A stretch of 61,573 nt of DNA from Clostridiales bacterium (GTDB lineage Bacteria; Bacillota; Clostridia; Christensenellales; CAG-138). The stretch is taken from assembly GCA_024698505.1 (NCBI GenBank), contig JAILRE010000064.1, positions 1-61,573 of the forward strand, given 5' to 3'. Every line of letters begins with the position of its first letter. Within the stretch, counting starts at the first letter, position 1. This document shows, piece by piece, positions 52,784 to 61,290 of the stretch. Under the pieces are notes generated by a model. That model worked only from the letters and a program-made list of their open reading frames with translations. It did not search any database and had not been told where the DNA came from. Both the position numbers and the translations under genes were made by a program.

Positions 52784-52826
52784 GTTTATTGAAAAAGCAT
52801 CGATAAGCTCGATACGGAGATAAAAC

Positions 52827-55800
52827 ATGGGACGCGAATGGACGGAAAAACAGCTTGAAGCCATAAACACAGAGGGGGATCTGCTCGTCTCCGCCGCGGC
52901 GGGAGCGGGCAAGACCGCCGTTTTGACCGAGCGTATAGCGCGGCTCATATCCGAGGGAGTTAACGCCTCGGAGCTTTTGGTCGTCACGTTTACGAACGCC
53001 GCGGCCGCCGAGATGAAGGAAAGGATCGAGGCGAGGCTCTCCGAGCTTGCGGACGAAGCCGCCTCCACCGACGAGGCCAAGGCCTCCTATCTCAGGCGCG
53101 CCGCCGCCGCGAGCGAACGAGCGAACATTTCCACCCTGCACAGCTTCTGCATGAACGTGCTCCGACGCAACTATCACGAGGCGGGCATCGATCCCGCTTT
53201 CGAGGTTGCAGAGGAGCTTGACAGGGAGCTCATCGCCGCAAAGGCGATCGCCGAGGTGCTGGAGGAGAAATTCCTTGAGAACGAGAAGGCGCCCGATCCC
53301 GGCTTCTCGGCCCTGCTGACCGCCGTCAAGTCGGACGACAGGCTTGAAAAGCTGATACGCTCGCTCTACGCCTTCGCGATAGCGAGGCCCGATCCCGAGG
53401 GCTGGCTCGATATGGCCGCCTCGCGCTATACGGACGATTTCGCCGCGACCGCGGAGCTTATTTCAAGCAGGCTGATAGAGCAGAGCTGCGAGGATCTGCA
53501 GCTCTTCTTCGACCGCGCGGGCGAGCTTATAAAGACCGCGCCGGACGATTCCCCCGCCGTCGCCGCCGCCCTGACGAGCGACCGCGACCTGATGATGGGG
53601 CTGATGCTGAGGAAGAAGCACGACGAATGGAACGCGGCGCTTGCGGAGCACAAGTTCCCCCAGCTTCGCTGGAGGAACGGCACCGATCCCGCCGAGAAGG
53701 CCGAGGGCCAGGCCTACCGCAAGCAGTTTAAGGATTATTTCGAAAAGCTGAAGACGCGCTTCGCCTACACGACTGCCGAGGAGACGGCGTTCGCTTCGCT
53801 TCTTGCCGCGCCGATCGCCTCGCTCTGCGATATCACGAAGCGCTTTATGGAAAGGTTCCGCGAGCTGAAGGAGGAAGCAGGCGTCATCGACTTCAACGAT
53901 ATGGAGCAGCTGACGCTGAAGGCGCTTCGGGAGCCGCGCATCGCGGAGGAATACCGAAGCCGCTTCCGCTTCGTATTCGTGGACGAGTATCAGGATATCA
54001 ACCCCGCGCAGGAGGCGATACTCGAGGCCGTCTCCGACAACAACCGCTTCATGGTCGGCGACGTAAAGCAGAGCATATACCGCTTCCGTCAGGCGGAGCC
54101 GGGGATCTTCCTTGAAAAATACCGCGGCTTCAAGGGGCAGGACGGGCATATCAGGATCGACCTGAACCGCAATTTCAGAAGCTGCACTGCTATACTTGAC
54201 GCGGCGAACCTGCTCTTTTCCAAGCTGATGAAGGGCGGCAGCGTGGGCGAGATAGATTACAGCGACAACGCCTCGCTGAAAGCCGGACTCGGCAGGGCAA
54301 GGGGCCTCGGCGAGGTCTCGATGACGCTGATAGATCCCGAGCTTGACGCATCGGAGCACAGGCCCGTTTTCCCCGGGCCGGACAGCGTCGATCCCGACGA
54401 CGAGGGCGACGGAGTAAGGAGCGGCGCAAAAATACAGGCGGCGTACGCCGCGCGCCGCATACTTGAAATAACGGAAAACGAAACGCTCGTTGAAAACGGC
54501 GTTGAGCGCCGTTACAGATGGAGCGATTTCGCCGTGCTTTTGCGGTCGGCGAAGAACTCCGTCGGGGATTGGATGAGCGTTTTTTCGCAGGCGGGGATCC
54601 CCTGCTCCTGCGACAGGACCGAGGGCTTTTTCGAGACGGTCGAGGTGCGGCTGTTCCTCGATCTTCTGCGCGTGACAGACAACCGCAGGCAGGACATCCC
54701 GCTTGCCGCCGTCATGCGCTCGCCTATATTCGGCTTCACCGACGAGGAGCTGATCCACGTCAAGGCCGATTACGAGGGTGAGAGCTGGTTCGATCACGTG
54801 CTCGCGGCCTCGCTTGACAGGCTCGAGCCCAGCTGGAGCATCAAATGCCGCGATATGCTCGATTCCATATCGCGCTGGAGGCGGATGCTCGGCGTATCCG
54901 AGCCCGGGCTTTTCATGGATCGTCTCGTGGACGAGACGGGCCTCGGCGTTTACGTTTCGTCCCTCTTCGGAGGCGAGGCAAGGCGCAGGAACCTCGAGCT
55001 TATATGCGAGCTCGCGCGGAAGTTCTTCGCGGGGGGCGGGAGCCTCGGCGGGTTCGTCCGCTATATCGACGGCGCGAAGGAGGCCGGGAAGGAGCCGGGC
55101 GCTTCGCTCACCTCCGCCGACGCGGTGCGGCTCATGACGATTCATTCGAGCAAGGGCCTTGAGTTCCCCGTCGTTTTCATAGGCGATATAACGAGAAAAT
55201 TCAACCGCGGCTACAGCCGCGATATAGGCGTATTCGACGCGGAGCTGGGCATTGGCCTCTGCTCCGTCTCGGGCGACAGCGGCGTAAGATCCATGCTGCA
55301 GAGGGCCATCGCCGCGAGGGAGGCGCGAAGGCTGACCGCCGAGGAGATGCGCCTTCTGTACGTTGCCCAAACGCGCGCAAGGGAGAAGCTGATACTCCTC
55401 GGCGTGAAGAACGGCGCGCGCGCGTTCGCGGAAAAGCTCGCCGCCCCTCTTGACGACATACGCATCATGAAGGCAGATCACTACTCCGACTGGATGCTCG
55501 GCGCGTACTTCCCGAACGGGACGGACACGCCCGTGAGCTTTGAGAACGGCGGCGGTATGCGGCTTGAGATAATAAGCGCCGAAAGGGCGCGGGGCGTCGT
55601 CTCCGGCATGAGCGAGGAGGATTTCGCCGCCTGGCAGCAGGAGGCCGCGTTCATCGATCCGAAGGAGATCGGCGAGAGGTTCGCCTCATTCTATAAGGAC
55701 GGCGAGGAGACGCGCCTTCCCTCGAAGCTCTCCGTGACGGGGCTCGCCGCAAAGCCCGCCGAGGTATCCGTCCGTCCGCGCTTTATGGAGGAGGATCGCC

Positions 55801-56312
55801 CCCTTGACAGCGCCGAAACGGGCACGCTGACGCATAGGCTGCTGCAGTTGATCTCCATACGGAAGCACGACGGGGCGAGCGTCAAAGCGGAGCTTGCTTC
55901 GCTTGCCGAAAGGGGCTTCTTTACGGAGCGCGAGGCCGCCGTCATAAGAACGGACTCTGTCGCCGCGTTCTTCAAAAGCCCGCTCGGAGAAAGGCTCGTC
56001 GCCTCCCCGAGAGTTGAGCGCGAAAAGGAGTTCGATCTTCTGTACGACGCCTCTAAGCTGACGGGAGCGGATTCCGATGCCAAGATAATGCTGCAGGGCG
56101 TTATAGACTGCTGCTTCATGGAGGACGGCGCGTGGGTGCTTATCGATCACAAGACCACGCATATAGGCGGAAATCACACCGCGAAGACCGTCGCGGAAAG
56201 ATACAGGCGGCAGATAGAGCTGTATTCAGACGCGCTGGAGCGGCTCACGGGGATCCCCGTGAAGGAGAGGTATATCTGGTTCCTCTCCGAGAACGAAGGC
56301 GTAAGGATGTGA
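52827..56312 (+). CDS. addA: Helicase-nuclease AddA
   Basis: A 1161-residue UvrD-like helicase with a C-terminal RecB-family nuclease. Motif I SAAAGAGKTAVL, motif Ia VTFTNAAAAEM, motif II FVDEYQDIN, motif III GDVKQSIYRFR, motif IV NRNFRS, motif V TIHSSKGLEFPVVF and motif VI YVAQTRAREKL are all intact. The nuclease shows GVIDCCFMEDGAWVLIDHKTT and RRQIELYSDAL. AddAB processes double-strand breaks; addB normally precedes addA, but here the divergent lspA does. Confidence 0.95.
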   Translation: MGREWTEKQLEAINTEGDLLVSAAAGAGKTAVLTERIARLISEGVNASELLVVTFTNAAAAEMKERIEARLSELADEAASTDEAKASYLRRAAAASERANISTLHSFCMNVLRRNYHEAGIDPAFEVAEELDRELIAAKAIAEVLEEKFLENEKAPDPGFSALLTAVKSDDRLEKLIRSLYAFAIARPDPEGWLDMAASRYTDDFAATAELISSRLIEQSCEDLQLFFDRAGELIKTAPDDSPAVAAALTSDRDLMMGLMLRKKHDEWNAALAEHKFPQLRWRNGTDPAEKAEGQAYRKQFKDYFEKLKTRFAYTTAEETAFASLLAAPIASLCDITKRFMERFRELKEEAGVIDFNDMEQLTLKALREPRIAEEYRSRFRFVFVDEYQDINPAQEAILEAVSDNNRFMVGDVKQSIYRFRQAEPGIFLEKYRGFKGQDGHIRIDLNRNFRSCTAILDAANLLFSKLMKGGSVGEIDYSDNASLKAGLGRARGLGEVSMTLIDPELDASEHRPVFPGPDSVDPDDEGDGVRSGAKIQAAYAARRILEITENETLVENGVERRYRWSDFAVLLRSAKNSVGDWMSVFSQAGIPCSCDRTEGFFETVEVRLFLDLLRVTDNRRQDIPLAAVMRSPIFGFTDEELIHVKADYEGESWFDHVLAASLDRLEPSWSIKCRDMLDSISRWRRMLGVSEPGLFMDRLVDETGLGVYVSSLFGGEARRRNLELICELARKFFAGGGSLGGFVRYIDGAKEAGKEPGASLTSADAVRLMTIHSSKGLEFPVVFIGDITRKFNRGYSRDIGVFDAELGIGLCSVSGDSGVRSMLQRAIAAREARRLTAEEMRLLYVAQTRAREKLILLGVKNGARAFAEKLAAPLDDIRIMKADHYSDWMLGAYFPNGTDTPVSFENGGGMRLEIISAERARGVVSGMSEEDFAAWQQEAAFIDPKEIGERFASFYKDGEETRLPSKLSVTGLAAKPAEVSVRPRFMEEDRPLDSAETGTLTHRLLQLISIRKHDGASVKAELASLAERGFFTEREAAVIRTDSVAAFFKSPLGERLVASPRVEREKEFDLLYDASKLTGADSDAKIMLQGVIDCCFMEDGAWVLIDHKTTHIGGNHTAKTVAERYRRQIELYSDALERLTGIPVKERYIWFLSENEGVRM

Positions 56313-56326
56313 TCAGAGCGCAAAAA

Positions 56327-56364
56327 AGCTCCGGGGGCGGCGCCCCCGGAGCTTGTATTTTTAA
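56327..56364 (+). terminator. Terminator between addA and hpf
   Basis: A 13-bp stem AAGCTCCGGGGGC/GCCCCCGGAGCTT (56327-56339 with 56342-56354), loop GG, then TGTATTTTT on plus; on minus, TTTTTTG follows, so it may act both ways. Confidence 0.85.
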
Positions 56365-56417
56365 TTGGGTACCTTTCGGCTGAAATACCGCATTCCGTTA
56401 TGCGGGACAGCCTGTTT

Positions 56418-56939
56418 TTATTCGGGTTCGATGAGGCCGAGGTTGCCGTCCTTCCTTCTGTAAAGGACGTTGATATCCTCCGTCTCCGAATTGGTGAATA
56501 CGAAGAACGAGTGGCCGAGAAGCTCCATCTGGAGGATCGCCTCTTCCTCGCTCATGGGCTTGATGGAGAAGCGTTTTACCTTTACGACCTTGGGGCCGTC
56601 CTCCTCCTCATCGGGGAAATCGGGGATGGGCTCGTTGAAGGCTTCGGCTTTCAGATTCTTTTCCAGCTTCGTGCGATGACGGATTATCTGGCGTTCAAGC
56701 TTCGCAATAACGTTGTCGATGCTTGCGTACATATCCCCCGTTACCTCTTCGCCGCGGATGATGCCGCCGCTGTAAGGTATGGTGACCTCGACAATATGAC
56801 GGTTCTTTTCCACCGCCATCGTCACCTGTGCGACCGTGTCTGCCGGGAAATAGCGATCGAGCTTCGCCATTTTCTTAAGCGCAAGCTCTCTCAGATAGTC
56901 CGAGACTTCGATGTTCTTGCCTGTGATGGAAATACGCAT
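56418..56939 (-). CDS. hpf: Ribosome hibernation-promoting factor, long form
   Basis: A 173-residue HPF: the RaiA domain (1-100, MRISITGKNIEVSDYLRELA, MYASIDNVIAKLERQI) binds the 30S decoding region, and a C-terminal domain (about 115-170, VKVKRFSIKPMSEEEAILQMELLGHSFF) dimerises to make 100S ribosomes. Length fits the long form of Firmicutes. Confidence 0.96.
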   Translation of the reverse strand: MRISITGKNIEVSDYLRELALKKMAKLDRYFPADTVAQVTMAVEKNRHIVEVTIPYSGGIIRGEEVTGDMYASIDNVIAKLERQIIRHRTKLEKNLKAEAFNEPIPDFPDEEEDGPKVVKVKRFSIKPMSEEEAILQMELLGHSFFVFTNSETEDINVLYRRKDGNLGLIEPE

Positions 56940-57002
56940 GTTCTTTTGCTCCTTTCCTTTGCGCCTGAAGCGCGGGTTTTACGGAAAAGCGGCCAGTTAT
57001 GA

Positions 57003-57055
57003 TCGGCTATGCCTCGCCGTGTATATATTATATCATAGCCGAGGCGCTAATACAA
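57003..57055 (-). promoter_or_regulatory. hpf promoter with flanking inverted repeat
   Basis: TTGTAT (57050-57055) and TATAAT (57027-57032), 17-bp spacer, on the minus strand. The 9-bp inverted repeat TCGGCTATG/CATAGCCGA (57003-57011 with 57034-57042) straddles the -10 element, a possible operator or initial transcript structure. Confidence 0.65.
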
Positions 57056-57097
57056 GCCCTTTTATTGTAAAGAAATTGTAAAAGCTGTGACAGATCG

Positions 57098-57709
57098 TCA
57101 GATCTCCTCGCCGCCGCCGATGAAGTTGTAGGGCTCGCCGTTGACGTTGACGCTGATCTGCAGATCCTCGCTGTAAAGCTTGGCGTCGAAGGCGATAACG
57201 AGATTGTGCGTGACGAACGCCTGAGTGACGTACGCATCGGGAGATGGCGCGGTCTTTGTGACGTTGACGGTGATAACGCCGTCCTTAACGGCCGCGTCTG
57301 CCACGCCGAACGTGTAGCCGCCGGTGTTGACGGTGAAGCTGATCGTTACCACGAACACGTCCGTACCCTTCTCAAAGGACTCGAACATGCCCTTCTTTCC
57401 GAGCTTCTCCACGCCCTCGCCGTAGGCCTTTTTGAACTCCTCATAGGAGGGATAGATCGAGCGCGCTCCGCCGCCGGGTATGGTCTTGCCGGTGGTAATT
57501 ACGTCCCAGTCGACGACGGCTCCGCCGAGCAGATCCTGCACCTCGGGATCCTTGATCTCGGGCGGGAAGGTCTGCAGCTGGAGGTCGCTTCCCACGGGCT
57601 TTTCGGAACGGAACACTATGCCCGGCTTATCGAGCACATTTACGCCGTAGCAGCCGGCGAGCGCAAAGAGCGCCGCAAATATCAGTATAACAGCTATAAG
57701 CTTCTTCAT
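57098..57709 (-). CDS. Lipoprotein of unknown function
   Basis: A 203-residue lipoprotein: lipobox FALAGC (Cys about 20), then a beta-rich domain containing SIYPSYEEFKKAYGEGVEKL and FIGGGEEI at the end. No family recognised. The start at 57709 has AAGGAGAACGAGA upstream. Confidence 0.6.
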   Translation of the reverse strand: MKKLIAVILIFAALFALAGCYGVNVLDKPGIVFRSEKPVGSDLQLQTFPPEIKDPEVQDLLGGAVVDWDVITTGKTIPGGGARSIYPSYEEFKKAYGEGVEKLGKKGMFESFEKGTDVFVVTISFTVNTGGYTFGVADAAVKDGVITVNVTKTAPSPDAYVTQAFVTHNLVIAFDAKLYSEDLQISVNVNGEPYNFIGGGEEI

Positions 57710-57791
57710 TCTCGTTCTCCTTTCGGGTATGCGCTTTGAAAGCGCGTTTTCGCTTTCAATAATAAAACGAACGAAGTCCGTCTTCGGTTCC

Positions 57792-57868
57792 ATTATATCA
57801 GCTTTTTTTCTTTTTGGCAACGCAGCAGAACAAAACAGCTTGCCATCCGCGTCTAAAACAATTATAAT
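57792..57868. promoter_or_regulatory. Divergent promoters of the lipoprotein and asparaginase genes
   Basis: Minus: TTGCCA (57815-57820), 17 bp, TATAAT (57792-57797). Plus: TTGCCA (57840-57845), 17 bp, TATAAT (57863-57868). The -35 elements are identical and lie 19 bp apart. Confidence 0.75.
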
Positions 57869-57905
57869 ATCAGATGAAGACAAGCATTACTGAAAGGCGC
57901 TTATT

Positions 57906-58892
57906 ATGAAAAGGATCTGCTTGATCGCAACGGGCGGCACGATCGCCTGCGTACCCACCGAGAACGGGCTCTCGCCGGAGCTTTCGGCGCGCGAGCTCGT
58001 GAAGCTCGTCGGCTGCGAAACGGAGGAGATACAGATCAGCTGCACCGATCTTTTCAGCATGGATTCATCGAACATCCAGCCCGAGGAGTGGTGCGTGATC
58101 GCCGAGGCGATAAGGGAAAAGGTCGGCTCGTGCGACGGGATAGTCCTTACGCACGGCACCGATACAATGGCCTACACCGCCTCCATGCTCTCGTTCATGC
58201 TTATGGGCATACCCGTGCCCGTGGTGCTTACCGGGGCGCAGTACCCCGCCGTTTACCCCAATTCGGACGGGCGCAAGAACCTGCAGGACGCCGTGACCGC
58301 CGCGGCGGAGCTGAAGGGCGGCGTCTACATCTGCTTCGGCGGCTCGGTGATGCTTGGCTGCAGGGCGGTCAAGACGAGGACGACGAGCCTCAACGCCTTC
58401 GAGTCCATCAATTACCCCTACATCGCCGCGATCATCGACGGGAAGTTCGTAAGGCTCCATCAGCCCGAGCCCGCCTGCGGATTCAGCTATTCCACCTCGC
58501 TCGATTCGCGCGTGGCGCTCGTCAAGATAGTTCCCGGCATGAGCCCGCAGCTGCTCGACTGCCTGAAGGATATCGGCATGAAGGGCGTCGTCGTGGAGGG
58601 CTTCGGCCTGGGCGGCATGCATAATTTCCGCCGCGACCATACCGAGAGCATAAGGCGCCTCATGGAGGCGGGGATACCCGTCGTGCTGACGAGCCAGTGC
58701 CTTTACGAGCAGAGCACGCCCGACGTTTACGAGGTGAGCCGTTCGCTGAAGGATGCGGGCGTCATCTCCGCGCACGACATGACGACCGAGGCGGCGATAA
58801 CGAAGCTCATGTGGGTGCTCGGCCGCGCGCGCGATATCGAAAGCGTACGCCGGATAATGAACACCGACCTCGTCGGCGAGCTGGCAAATTGA
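57906..58892 (+). CDS. L-asparaginase, type I
   Basis: A 328-residue cytoplasmic asparaginase. The nucleophile Thr in ATGGTIA, the second triad motif in LTHGTDTMAYTA, and KTRTTSLNAFESINYPYIA are conserved. No signal peptide, so type I. It releases ammonia from asparagine. AAAGGCGC lies about 8 bases upstream. Confidence 0.94.
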   Translation: MKRICLIATGGTIACVPTENGLSPELSARELVKLVGCETEEIQISCTDLFSMDSSNIQPEEWCVIAEAIREKVGSCDGIVLTHGTDTMAYTASMLSFMLMGIPVPVVLTGAQYPAVYPNSDGRKNLQDAVTAAAELKGGVYICFGGSVMLGCRAVKTRTTSLNAFESINYPYIAAIIDGKFVRLHQPEPACGFSYSTSLDSRVALVKIVPGMSPQLLDCLKDIGMKGVVVEGFGLGGMHNFRRDHTESIRRLMEAGIPVVLTSQCLYEQSTPDVYEVSRSLKDAGVISAHDMTTEAAITKLMWVLGRARDIESVRRIMNTDLVGELAN

Positions 58893-58949
58893 AGAGTATC
58901 GTAATGCCCGCGTAAAACGGGCGTTTTTCTTATGAAAGGAGTTTTTTTC

Positions 58950-60449
58950 GTGACAGACTTGATCGTTATACAGGTTGGCGAAAGGCCCTGCGAAGGCCTT
59001 AAAAAGCTGTTCGACGGGGCCGAGGCGCGCTTCGTGCAGACGACGGAGCATCCGTTCATAAAAAAGCTCGGGCTCTCGGGGAATTTCGTCTCTATGGACG
59101 ATCTTTACGAATCCTGCGAGGATTACGACGAGCTGAACAAATGCGTGGCGGGCAGGCTCGTCGAGAGCGCGGAGTTCATTTCGAGCGAGGGATACGAGAA
59201 AACGCTCACCACTTCGGGCAGGAAGTACGTGGTTTATCTCACGCTCGGCAGGATCAATCCCGCCGTGCTCGCCGCGATACACGATATTGCGGACGCGGGC
59301 AGCGTGAACCTGGAGGTGCTCCCCTTTATCGGCTTTGCCGAAAGCGCATACTCCGCGGCGCTCTCCAGCGGGCACTTGTCGGGGCACGAGCGGCTTTCGG
59401 AGCAGCCCGCGAACAGCCTCGTCAAGGTTACAGACACCGAGGCGCTGCTTGCCGTAACGGAGATAGATTCCGCGATAACCGCCTCCGAGGTGAAGCTGAC
59501 GCTCTCCGAATACTACCCCGACGAGTACGAGGTCTATTTCGCCCTGCCCGTTCCCGACGGGAGCTGTTACGAAATAAAGACGAGGAAGCTCTATGAGATC
59601 GACCGCATGCCGCAGTACGACGCGGCGGCGGTGCTGCTCGTTCCCCCCTGCGACGAGCTTTCGCTCCCCCGCCATTCCGTGGACGGGCTCATGCGGGTGA
59701 TGCACAGGCTGAGGGCGCCCGGCGGCTGCCCCTGGGATGCGGAGCAGACGCACGAGAGCCTTAAAAAGACGCTCCTTGAGGAATGCTACGAGGTGATCGA
59801 CGCCATCGACCGCAAGGATCCGGACGACCTTTGCGAGGAGCTGGGAGATCTGCTCCTGCAGATAGCATTCCACGCCGAGATCGAGGAGGAGCGCGCCGCC
59901 TTCAATATGCGCGACGTGGCGACGGGCATCACGAACAAGATGATATTCCGCCACCCGCACGTGTTCGGGAACGTGCACGTCGATAATTCGGACGAGGTGC
60001 TCGTAAACTGGGAGAAGCTGAAGAAGGAGGAAAAGCACCAGAGCTCCGTGGCTTCGGCCATGGATTCGGTGCCCAAGTCCTTCCCCTCCCTGCTCCGCGC
60101 CTACAAGATACAGAAAAAGGCCGCCGACGTGGGCTTCGACTGGTCTTCCGCGGAGGAGGCCATGCCGAAGGTGCACGAGGAGGCGGACGAGGTGATGGAA
60201 GCGATCGCTTCGGGCAACGGGGAGCATATCGAGGAGGAGCTCGGCGATCTGTTCTTCGCCGCCGTGAACGTGGCGAGGCTCAAGAAGGTGGATCCCGACC
60301 TGGCCCTAACCGCCGCGACGGATAAATTCGAGAAGCGCTTCAAGCTGACCGAGAAGCTCATACTTGCGGACGGCAGGAGGTTCGAGGATATGACGCTCCC
60401 GGAGATGGACGAATACTGGGAAAAGGCGAAAAAAGAGCTCGATCAATGA
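58950..60449 (+). CDS. mazG: MazG-family nucleotide pyrophosphohydrolase with N-terminal methylase-like domain
   Basis: A 499-residue fusion. Residues 1 to about 220 resemble a tetrapyrrole (SAM) methylase but lack the clear glycine-rich SAM loop. From about 240, two MazG repeats follow: GGCPWDAEQTHESLKKTLLEECYEVIDAI with EELGDLLLQIAFHAEI, and a second EEADEVMEAI with EELGDLFFAAVNVARL. MazG removes aberrant NTPs. The GTG at 58950 is chosen since AAAGGAG lies 8 bases upstream; an ATG at 58932 overlaps that site. Confidence 0.9.
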   Translation: MTDLIVIQVGERPCEGLKKLFDGAEARFVQTTEHPFIKKLGLSGNFVSMDDLYESCEDYDELNKCVAGRLVESAEFISSEGYEKTLTTSGRKYVVYLTLGRINPAVLAAIHDIADAGSVNLEVLPFIGFAESAYSAALSSGHLSGHERLSEQPANSLVKVTDTEALLAVTEIDSAITASEVKLTLSEYYPDEYEVYFALPVPDGSCYEIKTRKLYEIDRMPQYDAAAVLLVPPCDELSLPRHSVDGLMRVMHRLRAPGGCPWDAEQTHESLKKTLLEECYEVIDAIDRKDPDDLCEELGDLLLQIAFHAEIEEERAAFNMRDVATGITNKMIFRHPHVFGNVHVDNSDEVLVNWEKLKKEEKHQSSVASAMDSVPKSFPSLLRAYKIQKKAADVGFDWSSAEEAMPKVHEEADEVMEAIASGNGEHIEEELGDLFFAAVNVARLKKVDPDLALTAATDKFEKRFKLTEKLILADGRRFEDMTLPEMDEYWEKAKKELDQ

Positions 60450-60460
60450 AACGATAACGA

Positions 60461-60492
60461 AAAAACCGGCGTCCTTTCGGACGCCGGTTTTT
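60461..60492. terminator. Bidirectional terminator between mazG and ferredoxin gene
   Basis: A 14-bp stem AAAAACCGGCGTCC/GGACGCCGGTTTTT with a TTTC tetraloop. Confidence 0.92.
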
Positions 60493-60505
60493 CAGTCAAA
60501 AGCAA

Positions 60506-60676
60506 TTACTCCTGCTCGGGAGCACCGACGGGGCAGGTGCCGGCGCAGGCGCCGCACTCTACGCACATATCGGGATTGATCTCATACTTGCCGTCACCCT
60601 CGGTGATGGCGCCAACGGGACATTCTGCTGCGCAAGCGCCGCATGCGATGCAAGCATCAGTGATTTTGTAAGCCAT
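60506..60676 (-). CDS. 2[4Fe-4S] ferredoxin
   Basis: A 56-residue clostridial ferredoxin: MAYKITDACIACGACAAECP and CVECGACAGTCPVGA, two CxxCxxCxxxCP motifs, each binding a [4Fe-4S] cluster. It is the low-potential electron carrier of anaerobes. AGGAGG lies 8 bases before the ATG. Confidence 0.95.
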   Translation of the reverse strand: MAYKITDACIACGACAAECPVGAITEGDGKYEINPDMCVECGACAGTCPVGAPEQE

Positions 60677-60711
60677 AGTAGTTACCTCCTGTTGGTATTA
60701 TATCTGCGCTC

Positions 60712-60740
60712 ATTATATCACAAATGACGCGAAGATCCAA
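60712..60740 (-). promoter_or_regulatory. Ferredoxin promoter
   Basis: TTGGAT (60735-60740) and TATAAT (60712-60717) with 17 bp between them on the minus strand. Confidence 0.75.
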
Positions 60741-60778
60741 GTGTTAAATTACAATATGGTGAAACGCTGCCGAAAAGC

Positions 60779-61054
60779 TTAGTTCTCAAGGGCGTCCTTG
60801 AGGGCGTTGCCGGCCTTGAAGGCGGCGCTGCGGCTAGCGGCGATCTCGATGGCTTCGCCCGTCATGGGGTTGCGGCCGGTCCTGGCGGGACGCTCACGGA
60901 CTTCAAAACGGCCGAAACCGACGATCTGGACCTTTTCGCCTTCCTTCATGGTGTCGATAATGGTCTCAAAGGTGGCGTTAACGACGGCGTCGATATCCTT
61001 CTTGGGGAGATTGCACTTTGCGGCGATGGCGTTGATAAGCTGAGCCTTGTTCAT
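60779..61054 (-). CDS. hup: HU family DNA-binding protein
   Basis: A 91-residue [16 protein letters not shown], the [21 protein letters not shown] arm with the conserved Pro, and [11 protein letters not shown]. Nucleoid-associated dimer. CGGAGG precedes the start. Codon bias of a highly expressed gene. Confidence 0.96.
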   Translation of the reverse strand: MNKAQLINAIAAKCNLPKKDIDAVVNATFETIIDTMKEGEKVQIVGFGRFEVRERPARTGRNPMTGEAIEIAASRSAAFKAGNALKDALEN

Positions 61055-61114
61055 TTTATATTCCTCCGGGTAAAAAGTATTATTGAGCTATTGCCTTTAT
61101 TCGGCACAAAGGGT

Positions 61115-61142
61115 ATTGTAGCATAAAATCACGGAATTTCAA
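61115..61142 (-). promoter_or_regulatory. hup promoter
   Basis: TTGAAA (61137-61142) and TACAAT (61115-61120) with a 16-bp spacer. Confidence 0.65.
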
Positions 61143-61230
61143 GAGTTTTTTGAGATTTCTTTTGTATATTTCGCGATCCCGCGGCCCCTGCCGAGGAGTT
61201 TTAGTTCAAGCTTTTCGCCTTACTGCAGAA

Positions 61231-61260
61231 CGGGCCGGGAAGATCTCTCCTCCCGGCCCG
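61231..61260 (-). terminator. tuf terminator hairpin
   Basis: A 10-bp stem CGGGCCGGGA/TCCCGGCCCG (61231-61240 with 61251-61260), 31 bases after the tuf stop codon; the U-run on the minus strand is short (TTCTGC). Confidence 0.65.
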
Positions 61261-61290
61261 ACTGTTTGATTCAGCTGTCAGCTTTCTCGA

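Noticed and set aside
53463-55481. 672-codon minus-strand frame inside addA
   Set aside because: Antisense of AddA helicase motifs, no start signals.
58065-60227. 720-codon minus-strand frame opposite asparaginase and mazG
   Set aside because: Spans two genes and an intergenic gap with His/Arg-rich composition; shadow.
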